Shown: piece after piece, positions 21,707-30,054 of the stretch | Layout of the letters: every line of letters starts with the position of its first letter | Position numbering within the stretch: the stretch's first letter is position 1 | DNA from: Paenibacillus sp. oral taxon 786 str. D14 | GTDB lineage: Bacteria; Bacillota; Bacilli; Paenibacillales; Paenibacillaceae | Length of the DNA: 30,054 nucleotides | Direction: 5' to 3' | Assembly: GCF_000159955.1 (NCBI RefSeq) | Contig: NZ_GG695972.1 | Location: 76,535-106,588, forward strand | Notes under the pieces: model-generated | Told to the model about the DNA's origin: nothing | The model's input: only the letters and a program-made list of their open reading frames with translations | Databases searched by the model: none | Position numbers and translations under genes: made by a program

Positions 21707-24160
21707 ATGGAGCAAAACACAAAGCTGCAGTACGACAGGCCGGCCACGGTCTGGACCGAAGCGCTGCCGGTCGGAAACGGGCGCCTTGGCGCGATGATTT
21801 ACGGCGGGGTGGAACGGGAAACGATCAGTCTGAACGAAGATACTTTATGGTCCGGGTATCCGCGTGATTGGAACAATCCCTCCGCCCGGCAGGTATTGCC
21901 TGAGGTGCGGAAGCTGGTCCGGGAAGGCCGTTATGAGGAGGCGGATCAACTGGGACGTCAAATGCTGGGGCCGTACACGGAATCCTATTTGCCGTTTGGC
22001 GATTTACAGCTGACGTTCGAGCACGGGGCCGCCTGCCGGAGTTACCGGCGCACGCTGGATCTGGCGGACGCCATCCACGTGACGGAATACACCGTCGGGA
22101 AAGTGAGCTATAAGCGCGAAATCTTCGTATCCCATCCCGATCGGATCATCGCCATGCGGCTGACGTGCAGCCAGCCGGGAGCACTTGCTTTTCATGCACG
22201 GCTCGACAGTCCGCTCCGCCATATTGCCGCCGTGGAAGACGGGATATTCGTGATGCGGGGGACAGCGCCGGAACGGGTGGAGCCGAACTACGTGAACGCG
22301 GATCGCCCGATCCGCTACGGCGATCCGGCCGTCTCCCCGGCGATGGCCTTTGAGGGGCGGCTGGCGGTAACGGAAACCGACGGCCGGGTCAGCGTCGACG
22401 GGGACGGTATCCGCGTTCTGGACGCCACGGAGGCCGTATTGTATTTCAGCGCCGCGACGAGCTTTGACCGGTTCGACCAAATCCCCGGGGCGGGGCGACC
22501 GGAATCGGTACCGGCGGACGTGGCGGCGGCTCGGGCCAGAGCGGACTTGACTGGTGCATTAGCCAACCGGTACCTGGAGATTCGGGCCCGGCATATCGAG
22601 GACTACCAAGCCCTGTTTAGCCGCGTCAGCTTGCGGTTAGGGGAGACGGCGGCCCCGGAAGGGTTGGACACGGAGCGGCGGATCGTAGAATACGGGGCCG
22701 CTGATCCGGGGCTGGTTGAGCTGCTGTTCCATTACGGCCGGTATTTGCTGATCGCCAGCTCCCGGCCTGGCACGCAGGCGGCTAACCTGCAGGGAATCTG
22801 GAATGCGATGACTCGGCCGCCGTGGAGCAGCAACTGGACGCTAAATATCAACGCGGAAATGAACTATTGGCCGGCCGAGGTGTGTAACCTGGCGGAATGC
22901 CACTGGCCGCTGCTGGAGATGATCGGCAACCTGGCCGAGAATGGGGCCAAAACGGCCGCCGTCAACTACGGTACCCGGGGGTGGGTCGCCCATCACAACT
23001 CGGACATCTGGGGTCAAACCGCACCCGTGGGCGATTTCGGCGGCGGCGATCCGGTCTGGGCGCTGTGGCCGTTGGGCGGCGTCTGGTTGACCCAACATCT
23101 ATGGGAGCATTACGTCTTTGGCGGGGACGTCGCATATTTACATGATTTTGCATACCCCATCTTGAAGGATGCTGCCTTGTTTGCTCTGGATTGGCTCATT
23201 GAAGACGAATCAGGCCATCTCGTAACTTCGCCTTCGACTTCGCCGGAGCATAAATTCCGTACGGCGAATGGAGTTGCAGCGATTAGTGAAGGATCCACGA
23301 TGGACCTGTCGCTCATCTGGGAGCTGTTTACGAACTGCATCGAAGCGGCAGGTGTGCTTGGCATTGACGAGGCGTTTCGTGAGGAACTGCGGCAGGCCCG
23401 TGAGCGACTCTTGCCGCTGCAGGTTGGGAAGTATGGACAGCTGCAGGAGTGGAGCCGGGATTTCGAGGACGAGGATGTCCACCATCGGCACACGTCCCAT
23501 CTGGTGGGCGTCTATCCTGGCCGCCAGCTCTCGGCAGAGGAGACGCCGGAGCTGTTCGCCGCAGCGCGGCAAGTGCTGGAGCGGCGGGGCGATGAAAGCA
23601 CCGGCTGGAGCCTGGGCTGGCGGGTCGCCCTGTGGAGCCGGTTCGGCGACGGCGATCGGGCGCTGCGGCTGCTCGGCAATATGCTGCGGCTGGTGAAGGA
23701 CGGCGAAACGGAGCGCTATAACCACGGCGGCGTATACGCCAGCCTGTTGGGCGCACATCCGCCGTTCCAGATTGACGGCAACTTTGCCGCTTCGGCGGGC
23801 ATCGCCGAGATGCTGCTGCAGTCGCACCTCCCTGCGCTGGTGCTGCTGCCCGCTCTGCCGCAGGCCTGGCCGGACGGCGAGGTCCGCGGCCTTCGTGCCC
23901 GCGGCGGCTTCGAGGTAAGCCTGCGCTGGGCGAACGGCAAGCTGACCGAGGCGGAGATCGTGTCGACGCTGGGCCATGCCTGCCGCGTTCGCGTGGGGCT
24001 CAGCGGGGGCGAGCCGCTGACCGTATACCACGGTGGCGTGGAGGTAGCCGTGGAACGGATCGCGGAAGGCGATATCCGATTTGAGACGGAAGCCGGGGAA
24101 ACGTATCGGCTGGTCCCGGATGACCGGACGTCCTCCGGCAAGGTGGAGGGAAGGCAATGA
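21707..24160 (+). CDS. GH95-type alpha-L-fucosidase
   Basis: This 817-residue enzyme has no signal peptide, so it is cytoplasmic. It has the GH95 layout. The N-terminal beta domain starts [15 protein letters not shown] with [13 protein letters not shown], and an (alpha/alpha)6 catalytic domain and a C-terminal beta domain follow. The catalytic signatures are intact: NINAEMNYW with Asn380 and Asn382 (the Asn pair that helps activate water in the characterised Bifidobacterium AfcA), Glu514 in [10 protein letters not shown] (likely acid), and Asp690 in [28 protein letters not shown] is also present. The family hydrolyses alpha-1,2-L-fucosides (some members alpha-L-galactosides) with inversion. 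AGGGGAGG precedes ATG 21707, 14 bp after the GH110-type gene. Paired with GH110, it could remove the fucose exposed after the alpha-galactose. The exact linkage is unproven. Confidence 0.9.
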   Translation: MEQNTKLQYDRPATVWTEALPVGNGRLGAMIYGGVERETISLNEDTLWSGYPRDWNNPSARQVLPEVRKLVREGRYEEADQLGRQMLGPYTESYLPFGDLQLTFEHGAACRSYRRTLDLADAIHVTEYTVGKVSYKREIFVSHPDRIIAMRLTCSQPGALAFHARLDSPLRHIAAVEDGIFVMRGTAPERVEPNYVNADRPIRYGDPAVSPAMAFEGRLAVTETDGRVSVDGDGIRVLDATEAVLYFSAATSFDRFDQIPGAGRPESVPADVAAARARADLTGALANRYLEIRARHIEDYQALFSRVSLRLGETAAPEGLDTERRIVEYGAADPGLVELLFHYGRYLLIASSRPGTQAANLQGIWNAMTRPPWSSNWTLNINAEMNYWPAEVCNLAECHWPLLEMIGNLAENGAKTAAVNYGTRGWVAHHNSDIWGQTAPVGDFGGGDPVWALWPLGGVWLTQHLWEHYVFGGDVAYLHDFAYPILKDAALFALDWLIEDESGHLVTSPSTSPEHKFRTANGVAAISEGSTMDLSLIWELFTNCIEAAGVLGIDEAFREELRQARERLLPLQVGKYGQLQEWSRDFEDEDVHHRHTSHLVGVYPGRQLSAEETPELFAAARQVLERRGDESTGWSLGWRVALWSRFGDGDRALRLLGNMLRLVKDGETERYNHGGVYASLLGAHPPFQIDGNFAASAGIAEMLLQSHLPALVLLPALPQAWPDGEVRGLRARGGFEVSLRWANGKLTEAEIVSTLGHACRVRVGLSGGEPLTVYHGGVEVAVERIAEGDIRFETEAGETYRLVPDDRTSSGKVEGRQ

Positions 24161-26538
24161 AGGTGAACGCAGCGGAGCTTGGCGCAACCAAGCTCTGGTA
24201 TGACAAGCCGGCTGCGGGTTGGTCGGAGGGCCTGCCCGTGGGCAACGGACGGATCGGCGCCATCGTCATGGCCGCGCCGGAGCGCGAGGTCTGGAACCTG
24301 ACCGAGTCGACCTACTGGTCCGGCCAAGCGGATGAGACGGCATCCGCGGCGTCCGGAGGCAAAGCGGCGCTGGCCGCGATCCGCGAGCGGCTGTTCGCCG
24401 GCGATTACGCGGGCGGCGACCGGCTGGCGAAGCAAGCGCTGCAGCCGCCGAAGCGGAATTTTGGCACCCATCTGGCGATGTGCGATGTGGTGATCGAATT
24501 CGCTCCGTCCGGCGAACCCAGCGAGACCGAGACCGGGGCAGTCAACGGAGCGTGCTCCCCTTTCCGACGCGAGTTGGACTTGTCGACGGCCCTGCTGACG
24601 ACAACTTCCGGCCAGCCCGGATCAACGCTGGTGCGCGAGCTGTTCGCTTCTCATGCTGACGATGTTCTCGTCTCGCGGATCTGGAGCGAAGCGGCGGGCG
24701 GCGTCTCGTTTACGCTTGGCCTTGCGGGACTGACGCCCGAGTTTGAGGTTTCGGCGTCCGGTATGGCCGCGCTGGAATTCCGCGGCAAGGCAACGGAGAC
24801 GGTGCATAGCGACGGGGCTTGCGGCGTCCGGTGCCGCGGCCGCATCGAGCTCGACACCCGGGGCGGCAGCCTTTATGTTCAGAACGACCGACTGGTGGTC
24901 CGCGGCGCGGACGAAGCATGCATTTATCTGACCGTCGCCACGGATTACCGCTGCGAGTCGAGGTCATGGGAGCTGGCGCCCCGATTACAGGCTTCCTTGG
25001 CGTTATCTAAGGGTTACGATCAGCTAAAAGCAGATCATTTGGCCGATTACGAGCCGTTGTTCCGGCGGGTGTCCATCGAGCTGGGTCCGTCCGAAGAAGC
25101 GGCGAAACTGCCAACGGACCAGCGGATTCGCCTGCTGCGGCAAGGCTATAGCGATCCCCAGCTGTTCGCATTGTTCTTGCAATACGGCCGGTATTTGACG
25201 CTGGCCGGTTCGCGGGAGGATTCGCCGCTGCCCTTGCATTTGCAAGGCATTTGGAATGACGGCGAGGCATGCCGCATGGGCTGGAGCTGTGATTACCACC
25301 TCGACGTGAACACGGAGATGAACTATTATCCGACCGAGGTGGTACATCTTGGCGAGAGCCAGCAGCCTTTGATGCGTTATCTGGAGGATTTGGCCCGCGC
25401 TGGCCAAAAGACAGCTCGCGATGTATACGGTTCGCCGGGATGGGTGGCCCATGTCTTTTCCAATGTGTGGGGGTTTACCGATCCGGGCTGGGATACTTCA
25501 TGGGGACTTAACGTAACTGGCGGGCTATGGCTGGCTATGCAAATGATTGAGCATTACCGGTTCGGGTTGGACCGTGTATTCCTGGAGAAGCAGGCGTATC
25601 CGGTGCTGCGCGAGGCGGCGTTGTTTTTCCTCGATTACATGACGGTGCATCCCAAATACGGCTGGCTGGTGACGGGGCCGTCGAATTCCCCGGAGAACCA
25701 CTTCTACCCGGGGCGTCCGGAGGAAGGATGCTGGCAGTTGTCGATGGGCTCCACGATGGATCAGGCACTCGTACGGGAGCTGTTTACGTTCTGTTTGGAA
25801 GCGGCGGAGCTGCTGGAGGAGGATGTGGAGCTGCGCTCACGCCTGAGCTCTGCAATCCCGCTGCTGCCCCCGCTGCAGATCGGCAAAAAGGGACAGCTGC
25901 AAGAATGGCTCGAGGACTACGAGGAAGCACAGCCGGAGCATCGCCATTTGTCACACCTGTTTGCGCTGTACCCGGCGCATCAGATCACGCCGGAGGAGAC
26001 GCCGGAGCTGGCAGCCGCAGCCCGGGTGACGCTGGAAAACCGCATGCAGCAGGATGAACTGGAGGATATCGAGTTTACGGCGGCGTTGTTTGGGTTGTTT
26101 TTTGCCCGGTTGTATAATGGGGACCGCGCTTTGAAGCATATTTCCCACCTGATTGGGGAGCTGTGCTTCGACAATTTGCTCAGCTATTCTAAGGCGGGGA
26201 TCGCCGGGGCAGAGACGAACATTTTTGTCATCGACGGTAACTTTGGCGGTACGGCGGCGATTGCGGAAATGCTGCTGCAAAGCCGGCCGGGCGGCAACAT
26301 CCGCCTTCTTCCGGCGCTTCCGGCGGCTTGGCCGACGGGCCGGGTGACGGGACTGCGGGCGAAGGGCAACGCCGAGGTTGATCTCGCTTGGGAAGCGGGC
26401 CGGTTGAGCAGCGCAGTCGTGCGTACGTATTCCCCGGGTACGTTTACCTTAAGTCTTGGCGACCGCCGCGTAACCTTTGAGGCCAAAGCTGGCGGGGAGT
26501 ATCGGTTTGATGGGGCGTTGACGCTTCAAAACGGATAG
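24157..26538 (+). CDS. GH95-type glycoside hydrolase, divergent second copy
   Basis: This 793-residue protein has no signal peptide. It overlaps the preceding gene by ATGA (24157-24160), indicating translational coupling. The same fold is indicated by [45 protein letters not shown], Glu513 in [10 protein letters not shown] and Asp693 in [15 protein letters not shown]. Two differences from its neighbour stand out. The first Asn of the catalytic Asn-X-Asn is Asp383 (LDVN). The GWS-W motif of the (alpha/alpha)6 barrel is replaced by [16 protein letters not shown]. These suggest another glycone (for example L-galactose) or linkage rather than loss of activity, as the acid Glu and Asp are kept. 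No obvious terminator follows; an imperfect hairpin (26575-26598) lacks a T run. Confidence 0.85.
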   Translation: MKVNAAELGATKLWYDKPAAGWSEGLPVGNGRIGAIVMAAPEREVWNLTESTYWSGQADETASAASGGKAALAAIRERLFAGDYAGGDRLAKQALQPPKRNFGTHLAMCDVVIEFAPSGEPSETETGAVNGACSPFRRELDLSTALLTTTSGQPGSTLVRELFASHADDVLVSRIWSEAAGGVSFTLGLAGLTPEFEVSASGMAALEFRGKATETVHSDGACGVRCRGRIELDTRGGSLYVQNDRLVVRGADEACIYLTVATDYRCESRSWELAPRLQASLALSKGYDQLKADHLADYEPLFRRVSIELGPSEEAAKLPTDQRIRLLRQGYSDPQLFALFLQYGRYLTLAGSREDSPLPLHLQGIWNDGEACRMGWSCDYHLDVNTEMNYYPTEVVHLGESQQPLMRYLEDLARAGQKTARDVYGSPGWVAHVFSNVWGFTDPGWDTSWGLNVTGGLWLAMQMIEHYRFGLDRVFLEKQAYPVLREAALFFLDYMTVHPKYGWLVTGPSNSPENHFYPGRPEEGCWQLSMGSTMDQALVRELFTFCLEAAELLEEDVELRSRLSSAIPLLPPLQIGKKGQLQEWLEDYEEAQPEHRHLSHLFALYPAHQITPEETPELAAAARVTLENRMQQDELEDIEFTAALFGLFFARLYNGDRALKHISHLIGELCFDNLLSYSKAGIAGAETNIFVIDGNFGGTAAIAEMLLQSRPGGNIRLLPALPAAWPTGRVTGLRAKGNAEVDLAWEAGRLSSAVVRTYSPGTFTLSLGDRRVTFEAKAGGEYRFDGALTLQNG

Positions 26539-26649
26539 CTCTGGCTCTGCAACACAATCGGGGTCAATTCGGAAACGGGAAGCGGCTTTTCCTCCCGTGG
26601 CCTGCATGATATAGTTACACCATAAGCAAGCCTATGAGGGGGAAGGGTC

Positions 26650-27018
26650 GTGTACCGTAAACTGGTAGCGTATTGTTTGTCCAAAAAAGGGGCCGTCGAG
26701 GAGTATCCTTTTGGCCCGGAGACGACGGTCATCAAGGTCGGGGGAAAAATGTTCGCCTTGCTGCCTGTCACGGCCGACGATGAGACCGCGAGCATCTCGC
26801 TAAAATGCGATCCCGTGATCGCCGCCAATCTCCGGGAGCAGCATGAATGCGTGAAGCCGGGGTATCATCTGAATAAAAAGCACTGGAATACGGTCACCGT
26901 GGACGGCAGCTTGTCGATGGACGAATTGCGGGCCATGATCGACCACTCGTACGATCTGGTGCTTGGCGGTTTGACGAAAGCCGCCCGCGAGGCGGTCCTG
27001 ATGCGCATCGGCAAGTAA
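26650..27018 (+). CDS. MmcQ/YjbR family protein
   Basis: This 122-residue small cytoplasmic protein has the family pattern MYRKLVAYCLSKKGAVEEYPFG near the start, KVGGKMFALLPV, CDP, and a C-terminal GYHLNKKHWNTVTVDG with DHSYDLVLGGLTK. The fold resembles CyaY-like DNA-binding proteins, but the cellular role is not established. The start is GTG 26650, with GAGGGGGAAGG shortly upstream. It converges on the AraC gene ending at 27053, with only 34 bp between them and no clear terminator. It seems unrelated to the glycan locus and may mark its right border. Confidence 0.88.
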   Translation: MYRKLVAYCLSKKGAVEEYPFGPETTVIKVGGKMFALLPVTADDETASISLKCDPVIAANLREQHECVKPGYHLNKKHWNTVTVDGSLSMDELRAMIDHSYDLVLGGLTKAAREAVLMRIGK

Positions 27019-27052
27019 TGTCGGCGCAGGAAGGCTTCGGCCGCTCCGGGGC

Positions 27053-28000
27053 TTATCCCTTCGGAATACGGCGGTATTCGGTTGGGGAGTACCCCATGAT
27101 TTTCTTAAATAATCGCGAAAAATAATACGGGTCGGACAAGCCGACCGCACCGGCGATCTCTTTGACGCTTAGGCCGGTGAGGTCAAGGAGCTGTCCGGCC
27201 CGTTGCATTTTCAGCCGCAGAAAATATTCGATCGGCGGAAGCCCCGCCTCCCGGTTAAACAAGTAGACGAGATGCTGCTTGGACAGCCCAACCTGCTTCG
27301 CCAGTTCGGACAGCGTGAGGTTCTCTGTCAGCCGCTCGGTCATGTAGCGGACCGCTTCATCGAAATAGCGTTCGCGTTTGCGGTCCTGCGCCGACCGTTC
27401 GGCGCTGAGCCCGATGCTGCTAAGCAAGTGGCGCATGGTCTGGGCGACATGGATCTGCACGGGCAGAGAGTAGTGCTTGTCATGAAGCAGGCGGTAACAC
27501 TGCTCAAAATGCTCCAACAGCTGGGCATGTACGCTCAGCGGCAGCCGGACAGGGCCGCCCTGGTCCAGGCCGTAGGTGTGAATCAACGCGTTGGTATCCT
27601 CGCCCTGCAGGTGAAACCAGTAGATACTCCAGGGTTTATCGGTCGAAGCCCCATATCGGTGCGGCTTATGCGCCGGGATCACTGCCAGCTGGCGCTCGGT
27701 CAGCGGGTAGCTTTGTTGCATTTTGCTCGTCGTCGTTCCTGAGCGGTCTGGTCTGCCGTCCGTGGGTTCCTCGCTCCATTCCACCCATCCTTCGCCTTCC
27801 ACACAATAGATGAAGATATGAGCGTCCGCCCCTTCCGGGCGCTCCCGATAGTGATGCCGGGCATTCGGGAAAAAACCGATGTCGCTGACGAACAGCGGCC
27901 GAGTCAACGTGGAGTTGTTCAGTTCTTTCAGCATATAGTCCGGTTGAACGAACAGCATTTGCGCCTCAAAACCGTCCGGCTTGCGAATTTGATGATCCAC
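27053..28000 (-). CDS. AraC family transcriptional regulator (cupin sensor type)
   Basis: This 315-residue soluble regulator has an N-terminal cupin-like effector domain (DAHIFIYCVEGEGWVEW; LAVIPAHKPHRYGAS). The C-terminal two-HTH AraC domain covers about residues 215-315 (LTLSELAKQVGLSKQHLVYLF; SVKEIAGAVGLSDPYYFSRLF; GYSPTEYR). The start is GTG 28000 with GAGGAGG about 7 nt upstream. It is divergent from the DUF5107-TPR gene across a 121-bp region, so it most likely controls that gene in response to a sugar. A minus-strand TTGACG (28046-28051) with TATATT (28020-28025) is a possible promoter, but its 20-nt spacing is long. Confidence 0.93.
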   Translation of the reverse strand: MDHQIRKPDGFEAQMLFVQPDYMLKELNNSTLTRPLFVSDIGFFPNARHHYRERPEGADAHIFIYCVEGEGWVEWSEEPTDGRPDRSGTTTSKMQQSYPLTERQLAVIPAHKPHRYGASTDKPWSIYWFHLQGEDTNALIHTYGLDQGGPVRLPLSVHAQLLEHFEQCYRLLHDKHYSLPVQIHVAQTMRHLLSSIGLSAERSAQDRKRERYFDEAVRYMTERLTENLTLSELAKQVGLSKQHLVYLFNREAGLPPIEYFLRLKMQRAGQLLDLTGLSVKEIAGAVGLSDPYYFSRLFKKIMGYSPTEYRRIPKG

Positions 28001-28051
28001 AGAAACGCCTCCTCATAAGAATATAGTCCATCATTCCCCGTATTTCGTCAA

Positions 28052-28080
28052 TTGGAATTCCTTCAGCTCCGGGGTACATT
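28052..28080 (+). promoter_or_regulatory. candidate sigma-A promoter of the DUF5107-TPR gene
   Basis: TTGGAA (28052-28057) and TACATT (28075-28080) are separated by 17 nt, each matching 4 of 6 consensus bases. They lie 41 bp before ATG 28122. Moderate strength with an AraC gene alongside suggests activation. Confidence 0.45.
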
Positions 28081-28121
28081 GGGGTTACAACCGATTCAAC
28101 CAATGAAGGGGAGGATTTGAG

Positions 28122-30054
28122 ATGAACGTTCAACAGCGGGAGGCGTCTCCAAAGGCTGCGGTTCGAGTCTGGGAAGAAGATAAGCTGATCCCGACGTATG
28201 GGGTTGGAGAGCCGGACAAGAACCCGATGTTTTTGGAAAAACGCGTATATCAAGGCAGCTCCGGACGGGTATATCCCTATCCGGTCATCGATAAGATTTA
28301 CGATGAGAAGCGGGAGGTCAGCTATCGGCTGGCGATTTTGGAAAATGAGTACGTGCGGATCGAAATCATGCCGGAACTCGGCGGACGGATCTACCGTGCG
28401 CTCGACAAGACGAACAACTACGATTTCGTTTATTGCAACCGCGTGATCAAACCAGCGCTAGTTGGCCTGGCCGGGCCGTGGATTTCCGGCGGCATCGAGT
28501 TCAACTGGCCGCAGCATCACCGGCCGAACACTTTTGGCCCGGTTGAGTACCGGCTGGAGCAGGGAGAGGACGGCAGCGCCACCGTTTGGGTCAGCGAAAT
28601 TGACCGCATGTATGGCACGAAGATGACCGCCGGGTTTACACTGTACCCAGGCAAGGCGTATCTGGAGATATCCGCGCAGCTGTACAACCGGACGCCGGAG
28701 CCGCAAACGTTCCTGTGGTGGGCTAACCCGGCCGTGGCGGTAAATGATCATACGCAGTCCGTGTTTCCGCCGGACGTTACCGCCGTATTCGATCATGGCA
28801 AGCGCGACGTCTCACGGTTTCCGATTGCCACCGGCACGTACTACAAGATGGATTATTCGGAGGGCGTAGATATTTCTCGTTACAAAAACATCCCGGTCCC
28901 CACGTCCTACATGGCTTACAAATCCGACTTCAACTTCGTCGGCGGGTACGATCACGGCGTGCAAGCCGGCCTGCTGCATGTCGCCAATCACCACATTTCC
29001 CCGGGGAAGAAGCAATGGACTTGGGGGAACGGCGAATTTGGTCAGGCTTGGGACCGCAACCTGACGGACGAGGATGGCCCGTACATCGAGCTGATGACCG
29101 GGGTGTATACCGACAACCAGCCGGACTTCACCTGGCTCCAGCCGTATGAGGAGAAGTCGTTTAAGCAGTATTTTATGCCTTACAAGGACATCGGTGTTGT
29201 AAAAAATGCTTCCATCGAAGCGGCCGTTAACCTCGAAGTCGACGAGACGGCGCGGACGGCAACGGTGCTGGCGTATGCGACCTCCGATTATGCAGGGGCG
29301 GTTGTGGAGCTCAAAGGCGCACGCCGGACCTACGTATCCGACACCGTGCGGCTGTCGCCGGTTTCGACCTACAAAACCGTTGTCCCGTTGGATGAAGGCG
29401 ACCAGCCTCATGACTTGCTTGTGACGGTGCGCGACAGTGAAGGGCGGCTGCTGATTTCGTATCGCCCGGCCAAGCCGTCGATTGAACAGGTGCCGGAAGC
29501 CGCCAAGCCGCTGCCGAAGCCGCAGGAGCTGAAGAAAAACGAGCAGCTGTATCTGGCCGGTCTGCATCTGGAGCAGTATCGCCATGCTACGTTTGAGCCA
29601 GAGGCGTATTATTTGGAAGGCCTGAAGCGGGACGCCAGCGATATCCGCATCAACGTCGCTTATGGCACGTTGCTGCTGCGACGGGGCCGGTTTGCCGAGG
29701 CGGAGGCGCATTTCCGCACAGCGGTGAAGTCGCTGACCTGGCGCAACCCGAACCCGTACGACAGCGAAGCGCTGTACCAGCTTGGGTTGGCGCTGCAGCT
29801 GCAAGGGCGGGACGAAGAGGCGTTCGCCGCCTTCTACAAAGCCGTCTGGTCCGCCGCCTGGCAGGACAGCGGCTACTATTCACTGGCCGCGATTGCCTGC
29901 GGCCGCGGCGAATATGCGGAAGCGCTCGAGCTGGCCACGCGCTCGCTGATCCGAAACAGCCGCAACTATAAGGCGCGGCATTTGAAGGCGGCGCTGCTGC
30001 GGAAGCTCGGTCGGCCGGCGGAAGCGCTCGCCTACACGGGCGAGACGCTGGCGC
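28122..30054 (+). CDS. DUF5107 domain and TPR repeat protein (3' end outside window)
   Basis: 644 residues are visible and the frame is still open at the window edge. Residues about 40-360 form the DUF5107 region, with YVRIEIMPELGGRIYRALDK, an aldose-epimerase-like GGRI strand, then ISGGIEFNWPQHHRP and FLWWANPAVAVND. From about residue 475 there are tetratricopeptide repeats (INVAYGTLLLRRGRFAEAEA; ALYQLGLALQLQGRDEEAF; YYSLAAIACGRGEYAEAL). There is no signal peptide. AAGGGGAGG lies 7 nt before ATG 28122. The family's reaction is not known to me. The galactose-mutarotase-like fold and the divergent AraC regulator suggest sugar or glycoside processing. Carbohydrate action is inference; domain assignment is firm. 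Confidence 0.88.
   Translation, partial: MNVQQREASPKAAVRVWEEDKLIPTYGVGEPDKNPMFLEKRVYQGSSGRVYPYPVIDKIYDEKREVSYRLAILENEYVRIEIMPELGGRIYRALDKTNNYDFVYCNRVIKPALVGLAGPWISGGIEFNWPQHHRPNTFGPVEYRLEQGEDGSATVWVSEIDRMYGTKMTAGFTLYPGKAYLEISAQLYNRTPEPQTFLWWANPAVAVNDHTQSVFPPDVTAVFDHGKRDVSRFPIATGTYYKMDYSEGVDISRYKNIPVPTSYMAYKSDFNFVGGYDHGVQAGLLHVANHHISPGKKQWTWGNGEFGQAWDRNLTDEDGPYIELMTGVYTDNQPDFTWLQPYEEKSFKQYFMPYKDIGVVKNASIEAAVNLEVDETARTATVLAYATSDYAGAVVELKGARRTYVSDTVRLSPVSTYKTVVPLDEGDQPHDLLVTVRDSEGRLLISYRPAKPSIEQVPEAAKPLPKPQELKKNEQLYLAGLHLEQYRHATFEPEAYYLEGLKRDASDIRINVAYGTLLLRRGRFAEAEAHFRTAVKSLTWRNPNPYDSEALYQLGLALQLQGRDEEAFAAFYKAVWSAAWQDSGYYSLAAIACGRGEYAEALELATRSLIRNSRNYKARHLKAALLRKLGRPAEALAYTGETLA

Noticed and set aside
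23210..24187. 325-codon minus-strand open frame
   Set aside because: It is antisense to the conserved C-terminal half of the GH95-type enzyme; long antisense frames are expected at this GC content.
28812..29804. 330-codon minus-strand open frame
   Set aside because: It is antisense to the DUF5107-TPR gene, with no RBS or motif.
1..30054. Mobile elements, CRISPR arrays, tRNA or rRNA genes
   Set aside because: No transposase frame, terminal repeats, regularly spaced repeats or tRNA-like cloverleaf was found by reading. The permease truncation shows no insertion sequence at its junction.

Overview
The window looks like chromosome of a spore-forming, saprophytic member of the Bacillota, most likely Paenibacillus or a close relative. 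The reasons are a spore-coat transglutaminase gene, a Bacillus-type ManR/ManP mannose PTS pair, CcpA-type cre boxes, strong AGGAGG ribosome binding sites, LplB/YtcP/LipO-type sugar ABC transporters without an adjacent ATPase, membrane-anchored AraC regulators next to transporters, and many glycoside hydrolases. No rRNA, tRNA, CRISPR array or insertion sequence was seen.

Left part (1-6537): the extreme 3' end of an unknown gene and a hairpin come first. A minus-strand manR-manP pair follows, with a cre box in front of manP. Next are tgl (protein-glutamine gamma-glutamyltransferase, start corrected to TTG 4286) and a convergent gene for a small Tyr/Gly/Phe-rich protein that may be a spore-coat protein. 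A short-chain dehydrogenase with its own cre-like box ends this part.

Middle (6538-16548, all minus strand): this is an oligosaccharide uptake locus. In transcription order it has a membrane AraC-type sensor-regulator, a solute-binding lipoprotein, a strong terminator, two permeases, a second paralogous solute-binding lipoprotein, and two Gfo/Idh/MocA oxidoreductases. Stem-loops flank the second binding-protein gene and may set unequal expression within the transcript.

Right part (16902-26538, plus strand): a second membrane AraC-type regulator is divergent from the first across a 353-bp control region holding a good sigma-A promoter and nested inverted repeats. After its terminator comes the 5' remnant of an LplB-type permease, broken off at the conserved FPIPIILAL segment and ended within 13 codons. 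It is followed immediately by three glycosidase genes without signal peptides: one GH110-type (alpha-1,3-galactosidase family) and two GH95-type (alpha-L-fucosidase/galactosidase family) that overlap by ATGA. I infer that a deletion removed the remainder of a second transporter and left the cytoplasmic hydrolases downstream of its regulator. The divergent intact transporter may now supply them. The enzyme set suggests stepwise removal of alpha-Gal and then alpha-Fuc from a fucosylated, blood-group-B-like or plant/microbial oligosaccharide.

Right edge (26650-30054): a MmcQ/YjbR-family gene, a cupin-type AraC regulator, and a divergent DUF5107-TPR protein gene that runs off the window.
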